From Macrocystis pyrifera (taxonomy: Eukaryota; Sar; Phaeophyceae; Laminariales; Laminariaceae): a DNA stretch of 64,000 nt. A program made the position numbers and the translations under genes. Shown piece by piece: positions 33,450 to 44,780 of the stretch. The stretch is taken from the NCBI GenBank assembly GCA_031763025.1, contig JASSKH010000028.1, forward strand, positions 7,079,324-7,143,323. The letters are read 5' to 3'. Below the pieces are notes generated by a model. The model was not told where the DNA came from, did not search any database, and saw nothing but the letters and a program-made list of their open reading frames with translations. Within the stretch, counting starts at the first letter, position 1, and each line of letters opens with the position of its first letter.

Positions 33450-34290
33450 GCATTTTAGCCTTGCTACTCCTCCAACTGAAAGTTTGCACCTCCAACAAAT
33501 CGGGTACGAAAACGGCGATCCCCCGGGTCGATGCCGCCCCGTACGGTGTGGAAACCCCAACCCCACCGGCTGACTGCTGATTGGCTGGGTTTCGTGCACC
33601 CAGCTCCACCCAAGGAGGATAGTGTTCGAATATGGTTGTTCAGCATTTTGGCAGTTTCATGGCTGTTCGGGATATCGGCTTATTTTAGGTTAAGTGGTGG
33701 TTGTTTCTGTGAGTGCACCACTACCCACATGGTCACTCATTCTGCCTCTACTCTGCCGGGAGAATAGTACGAAAAACCTGAATCATCTTCGTTCTTTGCC
33801 TGGGATTTATCAACAGATAGGATCCCCTCTTCGCATCATAAATATTTCCATACATCTGTAACTCCAACAAACCGGGGACGAAAGAGACGGTCTCGAGGTC
33901 GATACCGCTCCGCACGGTGTGAAAACCCCAACCCCACTGGCACATTGCTCATTGCCTGGGGTTTGTGGGGCCAGAACCACTCGGGGAGGCTACGGTCTCA
34001 TCCCCGGATCATAAATACTTCCATACATCCGAAAATCAAACACAATGGGCACGAAAGAGGCGGTCGCTCTCCGGGTCGATATCGCCCCGCACGGTATGAA
34101 AAACCAAACCACGCTGGCCGATTGGTTGGGGTTTGTGCAGCCAGCGCCACCTGGGGAGGATAAGGTCCCCCATCCCCGGATCAGAAATATTTCCATAAGT
34201 CTCCAACTCCAACGAGTCGGGGACGAAATCGGACTTCCTCCCGGTTGATACCGCCCCGTGCGGTGTGGAAACCCCAATTCCGGGTACACC
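33450..34290 (+). repeat. Tandem ~165-175 bp repeats (copy 2)
   Basis: About four units. The first (33450-33620) is separated from the rest by about 210 bp of other sequence (33620-33830). Shared words are CCGGGGACGAAA, GTCGATACCGCCCCG, GGTGTGGAAACCCCAA and ATCCCCGGATCA. Copy 4 has the same layout. Confidence 0.85.
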
Positions 34291-35277
34291 GGAAGTTTTG
34301 TTCTTGGCGCCTAAAGCCGACACCCCCACCCGAACCTTAAGCCAGTGATCAGTGCTTGGGTGCTGTGCTTTGTAAAGACTGCTGGAGGTTGGTTCGGCCG
34401 GCTCGGGACACTGTGGCATGGAAAAACTCTACTATAGGTTGATGGAGCCGCCCGCAATATATTCCTGACGGTAGCCAATGATAGCTACAGTACCTCAGGA
34501 AGATTCACTTCAACACGTCACTACTAATGCCATTGTTACTGATGTCGACAGTTTCGTGAGGCCGGCGGTTTCCACCCATTGGAGACAAAAAGACTCAGCA
34601 AGGAAGTTCATTAACCATCAGATGCCGGTAGACCAGGGGTGCACGCAAAAAATCCGACACCGCACTATTATTAAGGTATCCATTTTAGAGACCCAGACAG
34701 GGGGGGTGAGGGGGCGTACTCATTTGTTGCGTGCCTTCGTCATTTGACAAATGACCGCGCATCCCTTTCGAGACGGAGCACCGTTCCTGCTCCTGATAGA
34801 GACACCTCCAACAATGGGGGTGCTCTTTACGTTGTTTCTATATATTACATTGAAACCTTTTGCTAATCTTTAATATTATCACTTTCCTGTTTGGCCGCCT
34901 GTGTGGTCACCATCTATCTCCTAGGATAGCGATCGTTTTCTCGCTGCTATCTAGTGTAAATTCCTCCATGTCACATTCGTCTATTTCCCTCATCTCCTCT
35001 TCTAACACATCCCGCCACGCCCCTCCTTGTACATTTCACATTCTCCTACTATTAATATGTGAGTTCTACTCTCTATGGCTTTGCCACACGGACACATCTG
35101 TGCATCTACTTCCTCCTCCTCCCGGCTGCTGGTATACCTCTTTCTTCTTCTTCCTGGCAGGTCCAGGTCAGCTACACGACATCGCAGTTTCAGCGTTTTT
35201 GCGAAGTCCATTGGCCCGTGCAAATACTTTTTCATTCCAATTCCTTCCCTCAATCCCCCGTATATCCCTAATAATAA

Positions 35278-36084
35278 GGCTGTTTCCTATGCGGTTCGAT
35301 TCTAAAGCTTCAGATTTTGACCCGATCGCATTTTCAGATATGAACGTGGCAAATCGAAACAGTCTTCCTATGATATGCGGAAAAATCAGATTTATTCTGC
35401 GTGTAGGGATTCGAGCAAACGCCGAGACCAACTGCTGTTATTGTGGTTTGGCGCCGCGAAGAGACGCGCTCGGTGCGCTGCCCTGCGCGCAGGACACAAG
35501 CGTCTGAGCCCACGCTGATTGCCTCTGATCTAGCGGCGAAGAGACGTGGCGAATGCGCTAGAGTCAACCTGTCTTGGCATTTTGTGTTTCATTTTGACAT
35601 GTGACTGACTGCTGCTGCTGCTGTACAGCAGCAGTGTAGTCTACGAGTACGTATCCACGGAGAGGTGCGTGCCGAGGGCGCTTCTCTTGGTCTCTAGGCC
35701 CGAGCCCGCCCCAGCCGACTGTAGTCTGGCCACGGAGGCGCCGCCCGCGCGTCGGGCGCGAAGCAACGCCGCTACACAGCTGTGTCACCATCCAACTCAT
35801 CGATCGTTCTGCTGCTGTTGGCTGTCGTGGATAACATCTTGAATTTAGAGAGCATGCCATTTTTCGATTTGAAAATCTGATGACCCAAGCCGTCGGATTT
35901 TGGGCCAAGTCGTCGGATTTTGGGATTTTGGGCCAACCCAAAATCCGACGGCTTAGGTCATCGGATTCTCTCAAATCGAAAAAATTGCCGTCGGATTGTG
36001 CATATTTGGACTGCATAAGCAGGGTCATTAATTTTTGAGATCGTAAAATCTGAAGCTCGAAATCGAACCGCATAGGAAACAGCC
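35278..36084 (+). mobile_element. TIR element E1 (807 bp), family of element C
   Basis: TIRs GGCTGTTTCCTATGCGGTTC and GAACCGCATAGGAAACAGCC. TAA lies directly on both sides (35275-35277 and 36085-36087), a 3 bp target duplication typical of PIF/Harbinger-type elements. No transposase frame. Inside: a CTGCTGCTGTACAGCAGCAG palindrome near 35615 and the CCCAAG..GTCGGATTTTGG hairpins near 35880-35970. Copy 1 of the LINE fragment shows the empty site. Confidence 0.85.
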
Positions 36085-36125
36085 TAACTTTTTTTTTTTT
36101 TTTTCCGATTCCACGCTGTTTCTTA

Positions 36126-36904
36126 GGCTGTTTCCTACTGGTATGCGGTTCGATTTCAAGCTTCAGATTTGTATTTTTCGATTTCAAAAATGAATTACCC
36201 TGCTTATGCAGTCCAAATATGCAAAATCCGACCGGAAATCTTTCGATTTGAGAATCCGACGACCCAAGTCGTCGGATTTAGGGTTGGCCCAAAATCCGAC
36301 GACCTGGCCCAATATCGAAAAAATGGCATGCTCTCTAAATTCAAGATGCTATCCACGACAGCCAACAGCAGCAGAACGATAGATGAGTTGGATGGTGACA
36401 CAGCTGTGTAGCGACGTTGCTTCGCGTCCGACGCGCGGGCGGCGCCTCCGTGGCCAGACTACAGTCGGCTGGGGCGGGCTCGGGCCTAGAGACCAAGAGA
36501 AGCGCCCTCGGCACGCACCTCTCCGTGGATACGTACTCGTAGACTACACTGCTGCTGTACAGCAGCAGCAGCAGTCAGTCACATGTCAATATGAAACACA
36601 AAATGCCAAGACAGGTTGACTCTAGCGCACTCGCCACGTCTCTTCGCCGCCAGACCAGAGGCAGTCAGCGGTGGGCTCAGACGCTTGTGTCCTGCGCGCA
36701 GGGCAGCGACCCCAGCGCGTCTTCGCGGCGCCAAACCACAATAACAACAGTTGGTCTCGGCGTTTGCTCGAATCCCTACACGCAGAATAAATCTGATTTT
36801 TCCGCATATCATAGGAAGACTGTTTCGATTTGCCACGTTCATATCTGAAAATGCGATCGGGTCAAAATCTGAAGCTTTAGAATCGAACCGCATAGGAAAC
36901 GGCC
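36126..36904 (-). mobile_element. TIR element E2 (779 bp), inverted neighbour of E1
   Basis: Reverse complement of E1 with very high similarity, from GGCTGTTTCCTACTGGTATG to the complementary terminus. A 38 bp host segment (36088-36125, containing TTTTCCGATTCCACGCTGTT) lies between E1 and E2 and matches uninterrupted LINE DNA at about 9840-9866. E2 is therefore a second insertion a few dozen bases away in opposite orientation. TTA precedes it and TTTTA follows, so the target duplication is likely TTA with two extra T. Confidence 0.8.
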
Positions 36905-37051
36905 TTTTAGCGCTAGCCTTTCCCTTCTTTCTATCTTTTCTGCCCTGTACCTTCCAAACAGGGAGGGGGGGGTATACTAAATTCAAATGAAGCAAAATTG
37001 AAAAAAACAAATTTCGTAAATTCGTCCAGAAATCCCATCCCACTGGTTTAC

Positions 37052-38089
37052 TTCTCGAGTGCCAGGTACCAGGTACCTACGCGTATTGCTTTATACGTAT
37101 ACCAATACACAGCAGCAACCGGCGACCACCGGCAAGAATGTCGACGATTACAACACAGCAGCGATAGCCATTGCTGCGTGATTGGGGGATGGTACAAATT
37201 GGTGTCCGGTGTCCGGGTTACAATGAATGCTAGGACTCGTACGGCACAGGCGCAACATGATTCTACAGGTATTGATACCATACCTGGTACGTGCCACTGG
37301 GCGTTGACTACACCAAAGCTACCTGGTATAGCCGTACAGCAGCGGTTCCAGGTATTAATAGTTGCTTTGCTAATACTGAATAGTAATAGTCGCTGTCTCG
37401 GAGGAGTCCCCAAGGGGCTAATAATAATGCTGCTGCTGTTCAAGAATGTACTCACCGTGGCAACGCCGCCAGCAGCAGCAAGTTGCTCCATCTATCTGCT
37501 CCGTTGTCGGGCTCGCCAGCAGTATACCGTCGCCAGCTTTACGCGCTCGTGTCACGAACACAGGGGAGGAGAGCGCAGACAGAGGAGCACAGAGCACAGA
37601 GCACATAGCACAGCAGCACAGGGCACAGAGCGCAGCGCCGATCGCACCGCATTTTCTCACCATGTCGCACCGCGTTTTTTTTCTACCTTGGTACAGTAGA
37701 AACCCTTCAGGGGGGGCACGGGAACGGGGACCGGGGACAGTGATCGAACCTGTAGGGATGAATATTCTTGGTTGGCCGAACGATAAATATTAGACCGCTG
37801 ATTGGCTAGTACTGATTCGGACGGTTTTTTTTTCGTTTGTTCACAAATAATTCGGTGTTCCGTTTTCGGTACCATATCTTGTTCGTAGCACAGTAAGAAG
37901 AGCAGCTGCTGTTGTCACACAGAGACGCTATATATACCAGGTACGAAGCAGTTTGGTTCTGCTTGCCCCGGAGATTGCATCATCAGGCGGCCGAAGACAT
38001 TGGGCAGAGGTTGGAACATCGCTGGCAGCGGAACTCCAGACAAACCTCTCCTTGCATTCGAATCCCGCTCTCCAAGCTCCAAAGGCACG
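37052..38089 (+). other. Upstream region of ANK2
   Basis: Aligns with 21640-23107 without the CCATGG-word insertion. Holds TATATATA at 37929-37936 and an AGCACAGAGCACA-rich stretch at 37575-37640. It starts directly at the LINE truncation point. Confidence 0.75.
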
Positions 38090-39750
38090 ATGCCGCGCCG
38101 CATCATCAATTACAACGACATCCTGAAGGCCTTGCCGATGCGCGACAAAGCGCAGCTCTTCGACGCGCTCTACAACGGCTGTGCTAGAAATGACTTAGCG
38201 GTTTTTCTGGCCCCTGCGCTTGAGCACGCTGCTACTGCCGGCAATCCGGACCTAGTCAGGAAGACACTCGTGGCTGGTGCATGCGCCAACACACTCCAGT
38301 CGAGGAACGGAGACCCTATGCTGCACCTGGTAGCTGCAGGCGGCAACGAGAAGGCTGTGCAGGCCCTTCTCGACCATGGTGCGGTTGTGGATGCGCCGGG
38401 TAAGCTCGGCTACACTGCGCTGCATCTAGTGGCACACAACCATAGGGACTGCGCTGGCGCGGCCACCGCTCTCTTGGCGGCCGGAGCAAACGCCGGGCTC
38501 CGCTCTAACCCTCCGAACGGCAAGACGCCCCTGGAGATGGCCCTCGAGTCTAAATGCATGGGCGTCATCATGGCCCTCATACAGTACGGGGCGAACATCC
38601 ACGATACCGCCTATGACGGGGAAACTGCGTTGTATACCGCAGTCCAGTGCAGGCGCAACGACGCGATCAGCGTTCTCGTCAAGGCCGGGGCCGATATCAA
38701 TGCGCCAGACCGATACGGAATAACGCCTCTACACGTTGCCTCGAACGCAAACAATCCCGAATGCGTGAAAACTCTGTGCGAACTTGGTGCAGAGATCAAC
38801 AAGCGCAACGGGACAGGCGACACGCCGCTCCATTATGCATTAGCGGACCCCTGGAGACCTCGCGCGGTAGTCGCGCTACTGGAGGCTGGCGCGGATGTCA
38901 ACCTCCGGCAAGACGACGACGACAACTTCTCAGCGCGCTGGACTTGGCCGCCATGGGCGGGCATGTTAACATGCTGAAGAGGCTCATCCGACACGGAGCG
39001 GACGTCACCGCCGCCGACAGAAAAGGCAACACAGCGCTGCACCACGCTGCCTACTGGAGCCAGACAACCGCGATCCGCGTGCTCGTCCAGTCCGGGGCGA
39101 ACGTGGACGCCCGGGACTCGGACGGCCAAACGCCCCTCCACCGCGCTTCCAGGCGGCCGGCGGTCCGAACTGCGGACACTCTCTTGCGCCACGCCGCTAG
39201 CGTCAACGCGCGGGACAAACTCGGGCAGCAACCGCTTCACCTCGCAGTCCGCATGTCCCGCGAAGACAGCTCCGCTCGGATCGTCGAACGTCTGCTGCGG
39301 TCGGAGGCCGACGAGAGGGCCGTCGACGACGACGGTCGCACCGCGGCGGCCGTGGTTGGACTCGACGCACCACACGGGTTGCCCGGGGGAGGCCTGTCCG
39401 GCAACCCTGCCGTGCTGAATCTGCTAGCCAACGCCCCCGCCGAAAGGATCGAGAGGAGGTGGCGCCGCCGTAGCTTCCTGGTGATGTGCCGCTCACGCCC
39501 CAACAGGGCGCCGCCAATGCCTCCGGAGCGCGCCGACGAAGCGCCTCGCCGAACTGAGGGCGTGATGACCCGGAAGAGGGCGAGATTGGCCGTGGTGAAG
39601 AGGGGGGGGGGCGATGCGGTGGGTGACGACGGCGGACGGGGAAACGCTCACCGGGGAGCCGCGGAGCGCGCGAGCGCACCTGATCTTGTTGCGACAGTGG
39701 TAGGGATGGATGTGGACATCCTCTTCCGGCACGTGATGTCGTTTCTGTGA
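38090..39750 (+). pseudogene. Ankyrin-repeat gene ANK2, broken by a 2-base frameshift
   Basis: Paralogue of ANK1 in tandem. It starts MPRRIINYNDILKALPMRDK and reads through the helical cap and about seven ankyrin repeats. After NFSA (residue about 282, near 38933) one extra GC in a GCGCGC run shifts the frame, and the shifted frame ends at 38977. From 38938 the other frame continues the homology without further damage to the same C-terminus (WRRRSFLVMCRSRPNRA, RKRARLA, HVMSFL). It could be a recent pseudogene, a truncated 295-residue protein, or an assembly error in a GC repeat. Upstream of the break it differs from ANK1 at roughly one residue in four. Downstream the two are almost identical. 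Confidence 0.85.
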
Positions 39751-42494
39751 AGCATGTGAGATGCATTTTATTTGCACACTCCTCTGGCATGATGATGTCG
39801 CTGTAGGGTGGGTAGGACTGCACACACAGTACTGTGCGTGGTAGCGCATTTTTGCTTTTGGTTTCTGGTCGAATGTGGTTCGTCTTGTACGCGAGGGTAT
39901 GCTGTTATTGATATTATGCACACATCTCGGCGTTGTCGTACATATACCCAATATTAAAATAGCCGACTGCTCCAACGAAATTACGAGACAGCAGCACTTC
40001 GCAATATGCATTCCTATCTCGCGCGGTCTTCACCAACATGCCACTACAATACTTTCTTGTGCTGGCTCGTCCTTCAGCGTAGTGTGCCGACTACTGCTGT
40101 TGTACGTAACGCTTTCCATCGTAGTCGTTCGTATAGAGCGCCATATGCATTCCTCCTGTCACCAAACGAGAACCGATGCCGTAGCATCCGAACCTGTCAG
40201 TCGTTTGGGAAGGCTGAAGGCAAGGGTAATGATCCCCACACGGGGCCTCTTGCACGGCTGCGCAAACGTCCGAACCACGATTCCATAGAGTTGTTGTAAC
40301 ACCCTTTGTTGTCGCTCGTAGCGCGTGGACGTCGTTTTGAGACGCGTGACACCCTAACAAAAATAACAACAAACCCCCAAAAATACTCCAAACGCTTCTA
40401 GATATTTGTGAAAACCCCACGGCCCGCCAGACGGGGGAGGGGGGGGGGGGGTATCTCCCTGAGAAGCGCCCCAAATCGACAGCGAAACAGACTGCATGGC
40501 CGACCTACGAAATACATGTTACACCGTGAGAACGAACGCGTCGTGCTTGCTATTCATTCCAGCGACTTGGGACTTACCAACGCTCCCGTGCCCTGTGTCC
40601 TGCCTCTCCAGCACCGCGGATTGCTGTCCCACGCCGCATCCAACGCTGGACCGGACGCGGCATAGACAGCAGCAGTACGTGGTTCACCGTCGCGAAATGG
40701 CTCCGAAGATGCGGCGCTGGATGGGTGGGTGGAGTTTTTACCGCCTTTTTCCCCGTGTCGACGACGGCGGAAGGGGTAGGAGGTACTTGAAGCGCACAGG
40801 AATAATGTTTCACGTTTGCCGCGTTTTTTCCCCGTGTTGAGAACCTTAGAGTGGGGGGGGGGGGGGTGGGGTATGGAGGCAGACTAGAGGTGTACCCCGC
40901 CGAGTATATTCGCGGTCAACTAGTACTCGCCAATGGTTTGGTGAGAAACCCCGGGTCCTCTGCGGGTAGTTTCGGCTGCTTTGGGCGGGGATCCGAGTAT
41001 CCGTCTATCAGCCGGATACTCCTGCACCCGGGAGATGCGAGGATGTGAGAGTGAAAAATTGGTTTTGAAGTGTTTTTCATGGATATGTTGTGGGAAAATT
41101 ACCGCCAAGGAAAAGTGTGATTACGGACTAACAGTTGCCATCCCCGGGTGATACACGAGTATCTGGGTACCCGTGGGCTTTCGCGAGTACCCGGGTTTGT
41201 GGCGTAAAGGATAAACCTCTTGTGTAAAAGTCAGTAAACTCGCCCGACAGATCAAGGGTAAGCTGCACCCTGCTTGCTATGAGCCGCATGTGAGGCGGAC
41301 TTTCTTCTATATGGATGACAGCGTTGAGTTAATGATTGTTTGCTTTGGTGACATCGAACGGGGGGGGTGGGAGGGGGGGGGGGGGGTATTTGAAGCGCAC
41401 ATACGTTTTTTGCATGACGCACTGTACACTGCGAGCGGCGACTTTGGTGTGATAGTAGCGGCGTACGGGGCGGCGGTAGAGTGACGGGTGTGAGGGGTGG
41501 AGGCGTAGACAGCGAGTGGTGGCGGACATGGGGGCGTTCGCGGTACCGATGGTAGATTAACGCGCCGGTGAATGGGGAACCTTCCGTAACTGATGGCGCA
41601 CCCACACCGTATTTCACGCATGCTTGATCGCGGTAAAGTCCGCCTTCACCCCCCCCCAAACGGTAGTACATGTAACCCGCTTGCCACCACTCCCCCGGCG
41701 CCAAGTACCCCCCTCCCTCCTCCCCCCGCGCCGAACGGTGGAGTATTCGCAGCCAGCGCAATGCGGTGCACGACGACCGGGCGGAATTCGTTGGGGAATA
41801 CGATTGAACAATCCAACTCATCGTTGTTCACCTTCGCCATGTCTATGTAGCGCGTGGCGTTAGGTCGTTTTTCTCTACAGTAGTTCGTAGAATGGCAGCA
41901 GCAACAGTAGCAGCAGCGGAAATGGTACAACCCGAAATGTTTCCGGCAAAGCGTAGCGTACCATGTAAAACTGTCAGCGCTAAGACACGCTTTGGTGTCC
42001 TGCGTCTTGGTGACTACGCACGACTGGTCGCGGTGTACTGGCAGAGTTTTGCCACCGTCTGTTGTCGACGAGGGGGGGGTGATGGGAGAATGGTGGACGG
42101 GGGGCCAAGACAGTGTTTTATAGAACGCCTATGCTATGGTATCCGCCGTTGTGCTTTCAGAAGCCTTGGGCGAGGTCTCGTGACGGCCTACTATAGTGTC
42201 ACCGTCTCTATGCGACAGGTGGATAGCAGCGTGTATCGGATACTGCACTACAAAACCTCGCGAATGGGTAATATCCGCGGGTGCATTTTGTTTAACGCAG
42301 AAAACCGAGCTGAAGGGACACATGCTATGTGAGGTAGTGGTTTGGGTGGGTAGTTGGGTAGTAACTGGTTGATTGGCGGGTGGTTGGACGGTGGGTGGGG
42401 GGAGAGCGTCCTTGTTTATTCTTTTCTGAGAGGGGTTTAGATGCCCCGCAGCCGGAGTTGCAGTCGGGCCAATAGCCGCGTGAGAGTTCCCACA

Positions 42495-43206
42495 TCGTGC
42501 TTGAGTTTCCCCGGTCTCATGTTAAGGCCGGGGGTCGGAGCAGGGAAGGTTTGGTTTTTGCCGAGGCGTGTATCTTGCTTGGGTTTCCTCGGTCTCATGA
42601 TAAGGCCGCGGCTCACAAACAGAGAAGTTGTGCAGTGCCGAGGCGTGCATATATCGTGCTTGAGTTTTCTCGGTCTCATGTTAAGGCCGTGGGTCGGAGC
42701 AGGGAAGGTTTGGTTTTGCTGAGGCGTGCATGTATCGTCGTTGAGTTTCCCCGGCTTCATGATAAGGCCGTGGGTCGGAGCAGGGAAGTCTTTACTTGTG
42801 GCCTAGGTGTGTATCGTGCTTGGGTTTCCTCGGCCTCATGTTAAGGTCGTGGGTCGGAGCAGGGAGTGCTTATTTTTGCCGAGGCTTGTATCGTGCTTGA
42901 GTTTCGTCGGTCTCATGTTAAGGCCGCGGGTCGCAGCAGCAGGGAATTGTTCAGTGCCACGGCGTGTATACATCGTGCTCGAGTTTCCTCGGCTTCATGT
43001 TAAGGCCGTGGGCCGGAGCAAGCAAGTCTTATTTTTGCCGAGGCGTGTATCGTGCTTGAATTTCCTCGGGCTCGTGTTAAGCCGCGGTTCGGAGCGGGGA
43101 CAGTATATTTTTACCGAGGCGTGTTTATACCGTGCTTGATTTTCCTCGGCCCCATGTAATGGCCACAGGTCCGAGAAGATAGGTTTTATGATGCGAAGGC
43201 GTGTTT
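42495..43206 (+). repeat. Hairpin-forming tandem array, 9 units (copy 3)
   Basis: Unit for unit the counterpart of 27599-28306. The first seven again keep the six-pair stem with one G.U wobble each. Loop variants CATGATA appear in units 2 and 4, and unit 6 has CGTCGGTCTC. The last two units are degenerate in the same way as in copy 2, so the array was already this long before the duplication. Confidence 0.9.
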
Positions 43207-44065
43207 CACATTTGGAAAAACCAATTAACAGGTAAAAAAATACAGGCACTAGAACGCCCCTGAGCAGCTTGTACCGCGGAGCCAACTTCCTCACGAGGTC
43301 CGTCGAGAACAGCAAGACGGCGTTATCGCCCGTGTTCCTAAATCTAAACTGATATTCGAGTCATGGGTTTCCAAAAAAAAAAATGTTTTTGGTGACAGTC
43401 CCGCGCACGTGCGGTGCAACCGGACAAACGCAGCTTCTTACAAGTCAATTTCAGGTCAAGTCAGAAACGAGGTCACGTGGCATAGAAATAACTCTATATG
43501 TCCCAGAAGTGACCAGGATGTGAGACTGCTATTAATATGTGTGTTGCATCATCACACCAGCCGAAAACCTTCCGTGCTGCTTGTCTCAGTTGTCAGAAAC
43601 GAGGTCACGTGGCATAGAAAATAGGTCTACATGTCCCAGATGTGACCAGGATACATCACTGCCATGAATACGTATGTTGCATCATCACACCAGCTGAAAC
43701 CTGCCGTGCTGCTTGTTTCAGTAGGAGCTGCAGGTTTCTCTCGAACGGTGCTTGCGTGTCACTACAAGTCTTGGGTACTGATTTCCGCTTTCTGAAAATA
43801 GAATATCCCACCCACCGCACACAGAAACAGCGATTCGACAAATGCTGCCTGCCGACGACGGACATTTACAGCGTGGCGCTCCTCTCACACACCATCTATG
43901 TCATAAAGGGCGGAGCTCAATTTCGCGGCTTTCGGCGTTGTTGTGGCTTGTGCGCGAGTCATCCATCCGTAACCTCAGTTTTTCGTTTTCAAACAAAACT
44001 TGCTTGTGTTTCGTGTTTCTCATAATTCTCATAATCTCTTTTATCGTTTCCTCAGGAGCATCGAG

Positions 44066-44311
44066 TCAGTAGAGCCAGACAGCTTTACTGGTACAATACT
44101 TCACCATTAGGGGGGGCATAGTACTGCGTAATACTGCAGAACCCATGATCGACTCAAACACCGTGTGTTCCAATACTAATACTATGTCTACACACCGTAT
44201 TTGGTTCTGCTCACTGCTGTATGTTCTCGAGTAATAGCAGGTGGGGGGAAGCTCCCGTACGTCCCATGCACTACAAAATTCGGTACTGAACCTGGTTACA
44301 GTTTGACGCAC
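44066..44311 (-). pseudogene. Truncated counterpart of the 153-residue minus-strand frame (copy 3)
   Basis: Keeps RQTVTRF, the LPPTCYY motif and KYCTSKAVWLY, then hits a stop where copies 2 and 4 continue with WLDGPEETI. Small indels shift the remainder. Together with copy 1 this argues that the frame is not maintained. Confidence 0.3.
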
Positions 44312-44780
44312 GGTTTCTTCGTTTATGAAGGAAACATGTAAAAAAAAAAAAAAATGTCGGCGAAACCAAGAATAAGCCCATTCTAAAACCTACCGTACTC
44401 CAAAAACAGCGGGGACTGGGGAGGGGGGGAGGTAAACAAACCTACGCTCAAGTCCATGTTACCAAAACGACGTGCCAGTTCGTACATCGGACGAAGGACC
44501 TTTCTTCTCGCACTTGCCACGCCCTCCATGTAGACGGGATGGCGGGAGGTCCTGCTACGGTGTCCACCGACACCACATGCGGACCCCAGCAACACAAAAG
44601 AAAGCTGCATGCACGTTGTCATGTTTTCTAATGCAAGCAAAACCACGACTTAGAAATACAACGAATAATGAAACAGCAAACTGCCGCCACGAAATATTTC
44701 CCCTCTCTATCTCGTACTACTGTAGACATAAGCATGCGAAGCAGGTTCGGCAGATCAATCAACCCCCAAAAGACGGCAAA

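Larger units (their letters stand above)
24755..37051 (+). repeat. Large duplicated module, copy 2 (ANK1 3' flank to LINE fragment)
   Basis: Begins in the 3' flank of ANK1, which is shared with the ANK2 flank (GGGTGGGTAGGACTGCACAC, CATATACCCAATATTAAAAT). It runs through the hairpin array, the 1.36 kb block, homopolymers and 165 bp repeats to the LINE fragment. From about 26.87 kb onward it is nearly identical to 56.1-64.0 kb. The left part, 25.0-26.8 kb, is clearly more distant from copy 4. An inverted pair of TIR elements (35278-36904) interrupts the LINE end. The ANK2 upstream region follows immediately at 37052, so copies 2 and 3 are in direct tandem. Confidence 0.9.
34720..37051 (-). pseudogene. 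LINE C-terminal fragment (copy 2), split by two TIR elements
   Basis: Same fragment as 9302-10012. The C-terminal stop is at 34720-34722, with KTLKLRCRVADLDLPG and CPCGKAIESRTHI upstream on the minus strand. The homology continues on the other side of 35278-36904 (AGCGCTAGCCTTTCC at about 36908) and ends at the same truncation point, CCCACTGGTTT, at 37051. Frameshifts and the insertion make it non-functional. Confidence 0.85.
39751..44780 (+). repeat. Large duplicated module, copy 3 (truncated)
   Basis: Follows ANK2 as copy 2 follows ANK1. Includes one unit of the 125-140 bp repeat, the hairpin array at 42495-43206 and the first 620 bp of the 1.36 kb block. Homology stops at about 44780 (AACCCCCAAAAGACGGCAAA), right before ACCCCCGTAATA, which matches the right terminus of the TA MITE. 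Homopolymers, the 165 bp repeats and the LINE fragment are missing. It also holds a local 70 bp repeat (GAAACGAGGTCACGTGGCAT at about 43463 and 43598). Confidence 0.9.

Noticed and set aside
34860-37699. Plus-strand frames of 215 and 233 residues
   Set aside because: They run across the reverse of the LINE fragment, the TIR elements and repeat DNA. The peptides are antisense or junction artefacts.
41892-42332. 146-residue plus-strand frame in module copy 3
   Set aside because: The equivalents in copies 1, 2 and 4 are broken by stops or by changes in the G run near 42072. No recognised domain.
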